Origin: Alysiella sp.
GTDB lineage: Bacteria > Pseudomonadota > Gammaproteobacteria > Burkholderiales > Neisseriaceae
Assembly (NCBI RefSeq): GCF_030525755.1
Contig: NZ_JAUNEC010000008.1
Coordinates: 1-43,580 of the forward strand
Direction of reading: 5' to 3'
DNA length: 43,580 nt
Shown: positions 1 through 7,903 of the stretch, piece by piece
How positions within the stretch are numbered: the first letter of the stretch is position 1
Layout of the letters: each line of letters begins with the position of its first letter
Made by a program: the position numbers and the translations under genes
The notes under the pieces: model-generated
Database searches by the model: none
Told to the model about the DNA's origin: nothing
The model's input: only the letters and a program-made list of their open reading frames with translations

Positions 1-51
1 TACGGACTGTTAATCCGCAGGTCGCTGGTTCGAGCCCAGCTCGGGGAGCCA
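1..51 (+). tRNA. tRNA-Asn (GTT), 3' part
   Basis: The window opens inside a tRNA. The anticodon arm reads GGACTGTTAATCC, giving anticodon GTT (Asn). It is followed by a normal variable loop, a T arm containing GGTTCGAGCCC, and the 3' acceptor strand ending in an encoded CCA. The 5' half lies outside the window. An intrinsic terminator follows directly, so this is the last gene of its transcript. Confidence 0.95.
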
Positions 52-58
52 AATTAAA

Positions 59-97
59 CAGAAACCCAATCTTTGAATAGATTGGGTTTCTGTTTTT
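59..97 (+). terminator. Intrinsic terminator of tRNA-Asn
   Basis: A perfect 14-bp stem (59-72 with 79-92, CAGAAACCCAATCT and its complement) encloses a 6-nt loop and is followed by five T residues. It lies 8 nt after the tRNA CCA end. Confidence 0.93.
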
Positions 98-138
98 CAA
101 CTTATCTCAATTATTTAATGAATTGAATTGGTATACCA

Positions 139-1359
139 TCAGCCCTTAAATACAGGCAACATGCCCGCCATATTCATAAAGTGAAACACGGCAGTCAATA
201 CACCAAAACACAACACCAATCCAATCACAAACACGCCACCGCCAACTTTAAAGCCTTGTTGTTGCGGATTTTTTCGGCGGACAATATATACCAGCAAAGC
301 AGGCACAATACACGTCCAAATGGTTGCCACCGCACCTGCGTAACCAATCGCTTGCACAAAACCAAATGGTGCAATCAAAGACAAAACCAATGGCGGCAAA
401 AAAGTACACAACCACGTTTTGCTGCGACCTAGACGGTCATCTTTCAATTTCAAAAAATCCGCAAGAAAATCAAACAAACCCAATCCCACGCCAATAAATG
501 AAGACAACACCGCCGCCAAGGCAAAAGAATCAATCGCTTTTTGTACACTTTCAGAAGCCAATACACCACCCAAAGTTTGTAACAAAACATGAACATCGCC
601 ATCTTTTGCAATCACAGGCGCAAAATTGTTGCGCGGCAAATTACCAAAAATACTCCAAATCCACAACAAATAAATCCCCAAAGCCATCAACATACCGTAC
701 ACAATCACTTTGGCAGCGGTTTTTTCATTGCCATAATACGCGCGCATAGACGTTACCGAATGATGATAACCAAACGAAGTTAATGCTACAGGAATCAACA
801 TCATCACATAAGGCGTGTAGCTGGCGTTGGTGTTTTGGCTGTCAAACAACATGGCAAGATTGATGTTTGCCGTCAAACCAAAAATGCTGAACACAAAAGT
901 CACCACCATCAACACAATCAACAATACTGAAATTCTGTCTACCGCACGTGTGGAATGCCACACAAATCCACCAAACAGCACACAACTTACCAAGGAAGCA
1001 AACTGACTGGATACGCCAAACATTGCACTGAAAATGCCACCCAATGTGGTGATGTAGGCATACAACAAAATCCCTCCCACAAAATACACCGCCAAATTGT
1101 TGATGATATTGACTCCATTGCCCAAAATCTCACGGGTTACAGTGCTAAATGAAGCGCGTAAATCGTAATTTTTGTACACTTCCAACAACAGCCAACCCGA
1201 TAAAGTCATCACAATCATCGTCAAAATCAAGACCAAACTGCTCCAAATTGTCCATGCACCCGAACCCGCGCTGGGCAATGCCAACATACCTGCACCCACG
1301 CATACACCCGCGATGATGCACGCTCCACCTAAAACAGACGGTTGTTTTTGATTTTCCAT
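139..1359 (-). CDS. tnaB: Tryptophan/aromatic amino-acid permease (TnaB/Mtr type)
   Basis: A 406-residue polytopic inner-membrane protein with about eleven hydrophobic segments. It begins with the glycine-rich first helix typical of the hydroxy/aromatic amino-acid permease (HAAP) family: GACIIAGVCVGAGMLALP at residues 12-29. TnaB and Mtr of enterobacteria belong here and import tryptophan with protons. Length is about normal (E. coli TnaB 415). The start is supported by AAGGTGA nine bases upstream. It lies 287 bp downstream of tnaA on the same strand, the usual tnaA-tnaB order, and should supply the tryptophanase with substrate. Mtr and TnaB cannot be told apart by sequence alone; the name rests on the neighbour. 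Confidence 0.85.
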   Translation of the reverse strand: MENQKQPSVLGGACIIAGVCVGAGMLALPSAGSGAWTIWSSLVLILTMIVMTLSGWLLLEVYKNYDLRASFSTVTREILGNGVNIINNLAVYFVGGILLYAYITTLGGIFSAMFGVSSQFASLVSCVLFGGFVWHSTRAVDRISVLLIVLMVVTFVFSIFGLTANINLAMLFDSQNTNASYTPYVMMLIPVALTSFGYHHSVTSMRAYYGNEKTAAKVIVYGMLMALGIYLLWIWSIFGNLPRNNFAPVIAKDGDVHVLLQTLGGVLASESVQKAIDSFALAAVLSSFIGVGLGLFDFLADFLKLKDDRLGRSKTWLCTFLPPLVLSLIAPFGFVQAIGYAGAVATIWTCIVPALLVYIVRRKNPQQQGFKVGGGVFVIGLVLCFGVLTAVFHFMNMAGMLPVFKG

Positions 1360-1646
1360 GATTTTTTCACCTTTTATGTCAATGCGTTTGGGAAAATGGG
1401 CTTTCAGGCAGCCTAAAATCTGCCCTCTCCCTGAAGGGGAAAAGAATAAGAAATAACAAATTGTCGTGTACCAAGAGATGATGCCTTGATGACAAAGATA
1501 CTGTTACAACTTACCCTTAACTTGGAATGCGAATATACAAGGCTGCCTGGAAGTCTTGATTGAAAGAAACATATTTTCAGGATAAAACGTCAAAAAAATC
1601 ATAAAATAAACAAATGATTGCCATTTTATCCTAAATTTAGGTTCAA

Positions 1647-3062
1647 TTATACCGTTTTTAAACGTGCCGTAAAATGACGCAATACAGGCGGTTCATAAAT
1701 AAAAGTTAAACCTTTAATGCTGTCGGCATGTTTCTTCACTTCGCCAAAGGCTTCAATAATGAAGTCCATATGGGTTTGCGTGTAGGTGGCACGTGGAATG
1801 GTTAAACGCAACAATTCCGCAGGACAAGGCAATTGCAAACCTGTTTTTGGGTCGCGTCCCAATAACAATGAACCAATTTCCACCGCACGAATGCCACCCA
1901 CTTTATACAATTCGCACGACAAAGCATGGGCTGGGAATTGGTCTACTGGAATATGAGGCAACAATTTACCTGCGTCCACAAATGCCGCATGTCCCCCTGG
2001 TTGTTGGCAAACGATGCCGATGCTTTCCAAACCCTCGGTCAAATAACGTACTTGGGCAATGCGGTATGCCAACCAATCTTCGCGCATACCATCATACAAA
2101 CCGACCGCCAAGCGTTCCATTGCACCGCCTTCCAAACCGCCATAAGTGGGGAAACCTTCTTGCACCACACACAGCGTACGGCATTCATTGTACACATCAA
2201 GCCATTTTTCGTTTTTGAAACACAGCAAGCCGCCCATTGGCACCATCGCATCTTTTTTGGCAGACATCGCCAAAATATCGGCATATTGATAGCATTCGCG
2301 CGTGATGTCGGCAACGCTGCGGTTCAGGCAGCCTACTTCACGCTGTTGAATAAAATAAGCATTTTCCGCAAAACGTGCCGAATCCATAATCACAGGAATA
2401 TCATATTTTTGCGCGATGGCGTACATGGCTTTCATGTTTGCCAAGGAAACAGGCTGACCACCAGCCGAATTGCACGTAATCGTACAAACAATGTATGGCA
2501 CATTTTGTGCCCCCACTTCCAAAATGGCGGCTTCCAATTTGTCTAAATCAAAATTGCCTTTGAAATCGGCTTGCACCGAAGTATCAAATGCTTGTTCCGT
2601 ATAGACATTGCGAACGGTACAACCATTGATTTGGGTATGCCCCTGTGTCGTGTCAAAGAAATAATTGGACAAAGCCACCATTTTGCTGCGGTCTAAACCT
2701 TTTTCGCGTTCGCGCTTGGCAATCAAAACGGGAATGTAGATTTGTTCCGCGCCGCGCCCTTGATGCGTGGGAATGGTGTATTCATAGGCAAATATATCAC
2801 GCACCGCATCGCACAAAGCATGATAACTGCGGCTGCCGCTGTACGCTTCATCGCCGCGCAACATGGCGGCTTGCATGTTTTGGGTAATCGCGCCTGTGCC
2901 ACTGTCAGTCAGCAAATCAATGAACACGTCTTCGCTGTCCAACAAAAAGGGGTTCATGCCTGCTTTCAAAATGGCTTCTTCACGATACGCACGTGTGGTG
3001 CGTTTAACAGGTTCAATCACGCGAATGCGAAAAGGTTCAGGGAAATGTTTGAAATTTTCCAT
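1647..3062 (-). CDS. tnaA: Tryptophanase (L-tryptophan indole-lyase)
   Basis: A PLP enzyme that cleaves tryptophan to indole, pyruvate and ammonia. The 471 residues equal the length of E. coli TnaA, and long stretches appear identical to it from memory, for example LLTDSGTGA, YTIPTHQGRGAEQIYIP, GGHAAFVDAGKLLPHIP and the C-terminal TIPRATYTQTHMDFIIEAF. The PLP lysine lies in SAKKDAMVPMGG near residue 270. Tyrosine phenol-lyase is the nearest alternative, but the overall match and the TnaC leader upstream favour tryptophanase. The start has AAGGA upstream. The uptake sequence AGGCTGCCTGAA lies inside the coding region near 2325-2336, encoding GCLN in a segment that differs from the enterobacterial protein. 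High similarity to gammaproteobacterial TnaA suggests horizontal acquisition (inference). Confidence 0.97.
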   Translation of the reverse strand: MENFKHFPEPFRIRVIEPVKRTTRAYREEAILKAGMNPFLLDSEDVFIDLLTDSGTGAITQNMQAAMLRGDEAYSGSRSYHALCDAVRDIFAYEYTIPTHQGRGAEQIYIPVLIAKREREKGLDRSKMVALSNYFFDTTQGHTQINGCTVRNVYTEQAFDTSVQADFKGNFDLDKLEAAILEVGAQNVPYIVCTITCNSAGGQPVSLANMKAMYAIAQKYDIPVIMDSARFAENAYFIQQREVGCLNRSVADITRECYQYADILAMSAKKDAMVPMGGLLCFKNEKWLDVYNECRTLCVVQEGFPTYGGLEGGAMERLAVGLYDGMREDWLAYRIAQVRYLTEGLESIGIVCQQPGGHAAFVDAGKLLPHIPVDQFPAHALSCELYKVGGIRAVEIGSLLLGRDPKTGLQLPCPAELLRLTIPRATYTQTHMDFIIEAFGEVKKHADSIKGLTFIYEPPVLRHFTARLKTV

Positions 3063-3099
3063 AATAAAATTCCTTTTTTCTCAATAAATTATATAATTT

Positions 3100-3146
3100 A
3101 AAAGCAAGAAAAACCAATCGTATGCCACCAACAGGCAGATACGATT
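3100..3146 (-). terminator. Hairpin with U-tract between tnaC and tnaA (candidate attenuator)
   Basis: On the minus strand, AATCGTAT pairs with ATACGATT (3116-3123 with 3139-3146). This is extended by GCC/GGC across a 2-nt bulge, with a 7-nt loop. It is followed by GGTTTTTCTTGCTTTT. This looks like an intrinsic terminator lying 59 nt after the tnaC stop and about 53 nt before tnaA. In E. coli the same position is a Rho-dependent termination region, so this would be a different way of stopping the leader transcript. Function is inferred. Confidence 0.6.
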
Positions 3147-3204
3147 AAAAATCCATATTCATCAGCTTGAATACAGACTTTGACTTTGGCAAGCACAAAG
3201 GTTT

Positions 3205-3282
3205 TTATGGAAAAAAGAAAGACATTCTCGGGTCTATGGTAAACCATTGCAGACAGCAATGGCAGCAGTCAAAATGTGGCAT
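3205..3282 (-). CDS. tnaC: TnaC-like tryptophan-sensing leader peptide
   Basis: A 25-codon open frame preceded by a strong ribosome site (GGGAGGA, 5 nt before ATG). It encodes a peptide starting MPHFDCCHCC and ending WFTIDPRMSFFFP-stop. E. coli TnaC carries Trp12, Asp16 and terminal Pro24 in W-F-N-I-D and P-stop. Here W13-F14-T15-I16-D17 and P25-stop keep exactly the same 12-residue spacing from Trp to the final Pro. In known systems, free tryptophan stalls the ribosome at that Pro/stop and prevents premature termination before tnaA. The WFxID...FFFP end also resembles the Proteus leader as remembered. The Cys/His-rich N-terminus (DCCHCC) is unlike those I know. Location and spacing fit a tna leader. 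Confidence 0.88.
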   Translation of the reverse strand: MPHFDCCHCCLQWFTIDPRMSFFFP

Positions 3283-3323
3283 AACCGTCCTCCCGTGAAA
3301 GCAGTTAAAAAAACTTGACTGAA

Positions 3324-3353
3324 ATTCTAAATACTATCCAATATCATTAACAA
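3324..3353 (-). promoter_or_regulatory. Probable tna operon promoter
   Basis: On the minus strand, TTGTTA (3348-3353) and TAGAAT (3324-3329) are separated by 18 bp. They match sigma-70 hexamers at 4/6 and 5/6. Transcription would start near 3317, giving a leader of about 35 nt before tnaC. No convincing CRP site was seen; only a TGTGA half-site is present upstream. Confidence 0.45.
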
Positions 3354-3626
3354 TTATTTAAGACCCATATCAATACAAATAATGACTTACCCAAATTCAC
3401 ATGATACCTTTCAGGCAGCCTTTATTGCTCTGTGTTAAAATACCACGCATTTAATTTGACCGACAGACTGCCTGAAAACACAATTTTACTGTCATTTTTT
3501 TATATCTTGTTGATGCACATCACGCACCAAATTGTTGAAATAAGGCTTAGATATCGGTGTGTGATACGCACTCTAAACATTCAGTCTTTCAGGCAGCCTG
3601 AAAAAGATGATTTCAAGGAATAAAAT
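3354..3626. other. Intergenic region tna / ffh
   Basis: Between the divergent tna promoter and ffh there is no convincing gene. The stretch has uptake sequences at 3410-3421 and 3588-3602 and a degenerate one near 3467. A GGTGTGTGATACGCACTCTA segment (about 3555) belongs to the GGTGCGTG small-repeat family seen elsewhere. A 63-codon open frame at 3432-3623 has no recognisable features. Confidence 0.5.
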
Positions 3627-4994
3627 ATGTTAGACAATTTAACCAAACGTTTCTCAAAAGTATTCAAAGACATACGCGGACAATCCAAATTAAGCGAAGA
3701 CAACATCAAAGAAGCCCTGCGCGAAGTGCGTTTGGCATTGCTGGAAGCAGACGTGGCTTTGCCGATTGTGAAAGACTTTGTCAATCAAGTCAAAGAACGC
3801 GCTTTGGGCAAAGAATTTGCCGACACGCTCACGCCCGACCAAGCCTTTTTCGGCATTGTGAACGAAGCCCTGATTGAACTGATGGGCAAAGAAAACAGCC
3901 AATTAAATTTGGCAGCCGCGCCGCCAGCCACCATTTTGATGGCAGGTCTGCAAGGTGCAGGTAAAACCACCACCGTGGGCAAATTGTCCAAATTCATCAA
4001 AGACCAAGACAAGAAAAAGAAAATCCTGCTCGTATCGGCAGACGTGTACCGCCCTGCCGCGATTGAACAGTTGAAATTGCTGGCAGAACAAGTGCAAGTG
4101 GACTTTTTCCCGTCCGATGTATCGCAAAAACCCGTTGAAATTGCGTTGGCGGCGCAAGATTATGCCAAAAAACATTTTTACGATATTTTGATGGTGGACA
4201 CGGCAGGTCGCTTGGCAATAGATGAAGAAATGATGAATGAAATCAAAGCCATTCATGCCGCCATCAAGCCGATTGAAACCCTGTTTGTGGTGGACGCGAT
4301 GTTGGGTCAAGACGCGGTAAACACCGCCCAAGCCTTTAACGAAGCCCTGCCTTTAACGGGCGTGATTTTGACCAAAATGGACGGCGATGCGCGTGGTGGT
4401 GCGGCATTGTCGGTGCGCCAAATCACGGGTAAACCGATTAAATTCATTGGCGTGGGCGAAAAAATCAATGGTTTGGAGCCGTTTCACCCCGAACGCATTG
4501 CCAGCCGCATTTTGGGCATGGGCGATGTGATGACTTTGATTGAAGATGTGCAAAAAGGCATTGACGAAGAAATTGCCAAAGAAATGGCGCAAAAATTGCA
4601 TCGCGGCAAAGACTTTGATTTGAATGACTTTAAAGCGCAAATTCAACAAATGCGCAATATGGGCGGTTTTGAGAATTTGCTCTCCAAAATGCCAGGGGAA
4701 TTGGGGCAGATTTCCAAACAAATCCCCGAAGGCACAGCAGAAAAAGCGATGGCACACGTTGAAGCCATCATCAATTCCATGACCCCAAAAGAACGTGCCA
4801 ACCCCAGCATCATCAAAGCCAGTCGCAAAAAACGCATTGCGGCAGGTGCTGGCACCACAGTTCAAGAAGTGAACAAAATGCTGAAACAATTTGAACAATC
4901 GCAACAAATGATGAAAATGTTTAGCGGCAAAAACATGCAAAAATTGATGCGTATGGCAAAGGGCATGAAGGGCATTTTCCCGAATATGCGATAA
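3627..4994 (+). CDS. ffh: Signal recognition particle protein Ffh
   Basis: The 455-residue GTPase of the bacterial SRP binds 4.5S RNA and nascent signal sequences and delivers ribosomes to FtsY at the membrane. The N domain (1-90) precedes the G domain, with P-loop GLQGAGKTT at 107-115, DTAGR and TKMDGDARGG. The C-terminal M domain is methionine-rich (MRNMGGFENLLSKMPG, then MMKMFSGKNMQKLMRMAKGM). Length is normal. AAGGAA lies 8 nt before the ATG. It is followed closely by pgk on the same strand, with an uptake sequence in the gap. Confidence 0.98.
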   Translation: MLDNLTKRFSKVFKDIRGQSKLSEDNIKEALREVRLALLEADVALPIVKDFVNQVKERALGKEFADTLTPDQAFFGIVNEALIELMGKENSQLNLAAAPPATILMAGLQGAGKTTTVGKLSKFIKDQDKKKKILLVSADVYRPAAIEQLKLLAEQVQVDFFPSDVSQKPVEIALAAQDYAKKHFYDILMVDTAGRLAIDEEMMNEIKAIHAAIKPIETLFVVDAMLGQDAVNTAQAFNEALPLTGVILTKMDGDARGGAALSVRQITGKPIKFIGVGEKINGLEPFHPERIASRILGMGDVMTLIEDVQKGIDEEIAKEMAQKLHRGKDFDLNDFKAQIQQMRNMGGFENLLSKMPGELGQISKQIPEGTAEKAMAHVEAIINSMTPKERANPSIIKASRKKRIAAGAGTTVQEVNKMLKQFEQSQQMMKMFSGKNMQKLMRMAKGMKGIFPNMR

Positions 4995-5051
4995 TTGATT
5001 TTCAGGCTGCCTGAAACCGCATTTTCTCAAACCAAAACAAGGACAAAACCC

Positions 5052-6230
5052 ATGAGCTTTTTGAAATTGACCGACCAAGATTTGCAAGGCAAAACCGTGT
5101 TAATCCGCGCCGATTTGAACGTGCCTTTTAAAGACGGCAAAATCAGCGATGACACGCGCATTCGTGCGTCTTTGCCCTCCATTCAGTACGCGCTGGACAA
5201 GGGCGCAGCCGTGATTGTGATGACGCATTTGGGTCGTCCCACCGAAGGCGAATTTCACCCCGAAGACGATGTTGCCCCCGTTGCCGCGCATTTGGGCGGA
5301 TTGTTGGGCAAAGAAATCAAAGTGTTGAACGATTGGCGCGACAACCCACCCAGCCTGAAAACGGGCGAAGTGGCTTTGTTGCAAAACGTCCGCATCAACA
5401 AAGGCGAAGGCAAAAATGACCCCGAATTGGGCAAAGCCTATGCCAGCTTGTGCGATGTGTTTGTGAACGATGCGTTTGGCACGGCTCATCGCGCCCAAGC
5501 CTCTACCGAAGCGGTGGCGCAATTTGCGCCTGTGTCGGTGGCAGGGATTTTGATGGCGGCTGAATTGGACGCGCTGGGCAAAGCCTTGAAAAATCCCGCT
5601 CGCCCCATGGTGGCGATTGTGGCAGGCAGCAAAGTGTCCACCAAATTGACGATTTTGGAAAGTTTGGCGGATAAAGTTGACCAACTCATCGTGGGTGGTG
5701 GCATTGCCAATACGTTCTTGTTGGCGCAGGGCAAGCCGATTGGCAAATCGCTGGCTGAACCCGATTTGGTGGACGAAGCGAAAAAAATCATCGCCAAAAT
5801 GGCGGCAAAAGGCGGTGTTGTGCCTTTGCCCGTTGATGTGGTAACGGCAAAAGAATTTGCCGAAACCGCCCCAGCCGAACACAAAGCCATTGAAGACGTT
5901 GCCGCAGACGACATGATTTTGGACATTGGCGCACAATCCGCACAACAGCTTGCCGAAATCATCAAAAACGCAGGCACAATCGTGTGGAATGGACCTGTGG
6001 GCGTGTTTGAATTTGCCCAATTTGCAAGTGGCACAGAAACCGTTTCACACGCGGTGGCGGAAAGTGCAGGTTTCTCGATTGCGGGCGGTGGCGACACTTT
6101 GGCGGCGATTGCGAAATTTGGCATTACCGAGCAAATTGGCTACATTTCCACAGGCGGTGGCGCGTTCTTGGAGTTTTTGGAGGGCAAGGCATTGCCAGCC
6201 GTGGTTGCTTTGGAAAAATTTGCCAAGTAA
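5052..6230 (+). CDS. pgk: Phosphoglycerate kinase
   Basis: A glycolytic enzyme transferring phosphate between 1,3-bisphosphoglycerate and ADP. The 392-residue protein begins MSFLKLTDQDLQGKTVLIRADLNVP-like sequence, and the family signature TVLIRADLNVP is clear. It has the substrate-binding region MTHLGRP, VNDAFGTAHRAQAS, and the nucleotide-binding end FSIAGGGDTLAAI and STGGGAFLEFLEG. The open frame extends upstream to 4995, but the ATG at 5052 is chosen. It has AAGGAC upstream and matches the neisserial N-terminus as remembered; the upstream codons are an uptake sequence (RLPETAF). Confidence 0.98.
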   Translation: MSFLKLTDQDLQGKTVLIRADLNVPFKDGKISDDTRIRASLPSIQYALDKGAAVIVMTHLGRPTEGEFHPEDDVAPVAAHLGGLLGKEIKVLNDWRDNPPSLKTGEVALLQNVRINKGEGKNDPELGKAYASLCDVFVNDAFGTAHRAQASTEAVAQFAPVSVAGILMAAELDALGKALKNPARPMVAIVAGSKVSTKLTILESLADKVDQLIVGGGIANTFLLAQGKPIGKSLAEPDLVDEAKKIIAKMAAKGGVVPLPVDVVTAKEFAETAPAEHKAIEDVAADDMILDIGAQSAQQLAEIIKNAGTIVWNGPVGVFEFAQFASGTETVSHAVAESAGFSIAGGGDTLAAIAKFGITEQIGYISTGGGAFLEFLEGKALPAVVALEKFAK

Positions 6231-6245
6231 TTTGAAGTAAAAAAA

Positions 6246-6284
6246 TTTCAGGCAGCCTGAATGTGATTTCAGGCTGCCTGAATT
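6246..6284. terminator. Inverted uptake-sequence pair, bidirectional terminator
   Basis: TTCAGGCAGCCTGAA (6247-6261) and TTCAGGCTGCCTGAA (6268-6282) form a 15-bp stem with a 6-nt loop, flanked by A-rich and T-rich tracts. It lies between the convergent pgk and symporter genes, the classic place where neisserial uptake-sequence pairs serve as terminators. Confidence 0.8.
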
Positions 6285-6297
6285 TCATCAAACGCGC

Positions 6298-7725
6298 TTA
6301 TTTCTTTTGCCAAAACGGTGCATTTTCCACACCAGCCACTTGGGCATCAAACACGGGGTCTATGCCGCGTTTTTTCTGTTCATCGTAGTCTTTCAGAGCT
6401 TTGAAAGCGGGTTTACTCAACAAAACTATGGCAATGAAATTCAAATAACACATGCTGCCAAAACCAATGTCGCCCAATGCCCACATCATGCCTGCCGATT
6501 GCAATCCCCCAAACGCACACACCACCAAAAACACCAGTTTCAATGCAGTTGTTAATTGGGGATAACGCTGCTTTTTATCTAAATAAACCAGCGTGGTTTC
6601 GGCAATGTAGTAGTATGCCAATAAGCAGGTAAACGCAAACAAGAATACCGCAATTGCCACAAACGCTGGACCAAATCCCGAAAACACGCTGGAAACCGCG
6701 TTTTGTGTAAATGCTGTGCCTGCTGCCACACCTGCCAAGTTTTCCACCAACATGGTGCCGTCTGTGCCGCGTACATTGTATGAACCTGTGGACAAAATCA
6801 TTAAAGCGGTTGCTGTGCAAACCAAAACCGTGTCCACATACACCGAAAACGCTTGTACCAAACCTTGTTTGGCTGGGTGCGACACCGATGCGGCTGCCGA
6901 GCTGAATGTCGCTTCGCCTGCACCTGCCACATTGGAAAACACCGCACGGCGCACGCCCCAAGAAACGGCTGTTCCTACCATGCCACCAAATATTGCGTCC
7001 ATGCCAAACGCACTGCGGATAATCAGGGCAAACATTTCAGGCAGCACAGTCAAATTTACTGCCAATACAATGACCATCATCAACAAATATGCCACAGCCA
7101 TGAAGGGTACGATTTTATCGGCAACACGGGCGATGCGTTTGATGCCACCCAAAATGATGAACGCCAAAGGCACAACCACAAAAGCCGTTGTAATCATGGG
7201 TGTAAAGCCAAATGCACCTTCAAATGATGCGGCAATCGTGTTCACTTGTACACCTGGCACAAGTACACCGTAAGACAAACCTGTTACTGCCGCCACAATC
7301 ATGGCAAAGGTTTTCAGTTTTAAGCCTTTTTCAATGTAATAAGGCGAGCCTCCGCGATATTGTCCATCGGTTTCTTCTTTGTAGATTTGTGCCAATGTGG
7401 ATTCCACAAATGCGCTTGCACCTCCGAGCAAGCCCATGACAATCATCCAAAAAACCGCGCCCGGCCCGCCTGATGCAATGGCGGTTGCCACACCTGCAAT
7501 ATTGCCCACGCCCACGCGTCCCGACAACGCCATGCAAAAGGCGGAAAATGAACTGACCCCTTGTTGCGATTGCGGTTTATCAAACAACAAGCGCACCATC
7601 TCGCCAATATAACGAAACTGTACGCCACGCGTGGCAATCGTAAAATAAATGCCCACCGCCAACGCCAAATAAACCAGTGCATCGCTCCAAATATAATCAA
7701 CCAATGTATTGATGAGTTTTTCCAT
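6298..7725 (-). CDS. Amino-acid:cation symporter, AGCS (alanine/glycine) family
   Basis: A 475-residue inner-membrane transporter with about ten or eleven hydrophobic segments. The AGCS signature is present at about 70-80 (GVGNIAGVATAI), along with the conserved GGPGAVFWM and the family motif FSNVAGAGEA. AGCS proteins import alanine, glycine or other small amino acids with Na+ or H+. It is the last gene of the minus-strand hydroxyproline cluster, but a 178-bp gap with two uptake sequences and a GGTGCGTG repeat separates it from the aldehyde dehydrogenase. Co-transcription is therefore uncertain. Its position suggests hydroxyproline or proline uptake as one possible role (inference). The start has AGGAAA upstream. 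Confidence 0.9.
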   Translation of the reverse strand: MEKLINTLVDYIWSDALVYLALAVGIYFTIATRGVQFRYIGEMVRLLFDKPQSQQGVSSFSAFCMALSGRVGVGNIAGVATAIASGGPGAVFWMIVMGLLGGASAFVESTLAQIYKEETDGQYRGGSPYYIEKGLKLKTFAMIVAAVTGLSYGVLVPGVQVNTIAASFEGAFGFTPMITTAFVVVPLAFIILGGIKRIARVADKIVPFMAVAYLLMMVIVLAVNLTVLPEMFALIIRSAFGMDAIFGGMVGTAVSWGVRRAVFSNVAGAGEATFSSAAASVSHPAKQGLVQAFSVYVDTVLVCTATALMILSTGSYNVRGTDGTMLVENLAGVAAGTAFTQNAVSSVFSGFGPAFVAIAVFLFAFTCLLAYYYIAETTLVYLDKKQRYPQLTTALKLVFLVVCAFGGLQSAGMMWALGDIGFGSMCYLNFIAIVLLSKPAFKALKDYDEQKKRGIDPVFDAQVAGVENAPFWQKK

Positions 7726-7796
7726 GATTGCGTTTCCTGATGTGTTGTGATTTGGGGTTTCAGGCTGCCTGAAAGTACACGATAAAATTCATGTAG

Positions 7797-7850
7797 GGTG
7801 CAATTATCAAGTGATTTGAATGATTTGGTGCGTGATACACACCCTACATT
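7797..7850. repeat. GGTGCGTG/CACCCTAC small repeat
   Basis: GTAGGGTGCAATT is followed about 27 bp later by GGTGCGTGATACACACCCTAC, so the ends GTAGGGTG and CACCCTAC are inverted. Related copies occur near 3555, 27315, 28265-28325, 31978-32010 and 32383-32405. The repeat lies between the semialdehyde dehydrogenase and the symporter. Confidence 0.6.
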
Positions 7851-7903
7851 TTAGGTATTTGCCCATTCAGGCTGCCTGAAAACATCTTATCGTTTCACTG
7901 AAT

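Noticed and set aside
3361..3400. CRP-binding site upstream of the tna promoter
   Set aside because: Only one half-site (TGTGA) is present; the second half does not match.
3432..3623. 63-codon open frame upstream of ffh
   Set aside because: No ribosome site or recognisable motif, spans uptake sequences and a small repeat, and the translation has no protein-like features.
4353..5087. Long minus-strand frame of 244 codons opposite ffh
   Set aside because: It is rich in His, Phe and Asn as expected for the antisense of a biased gene, and ffh on the other strand is unmistakable.
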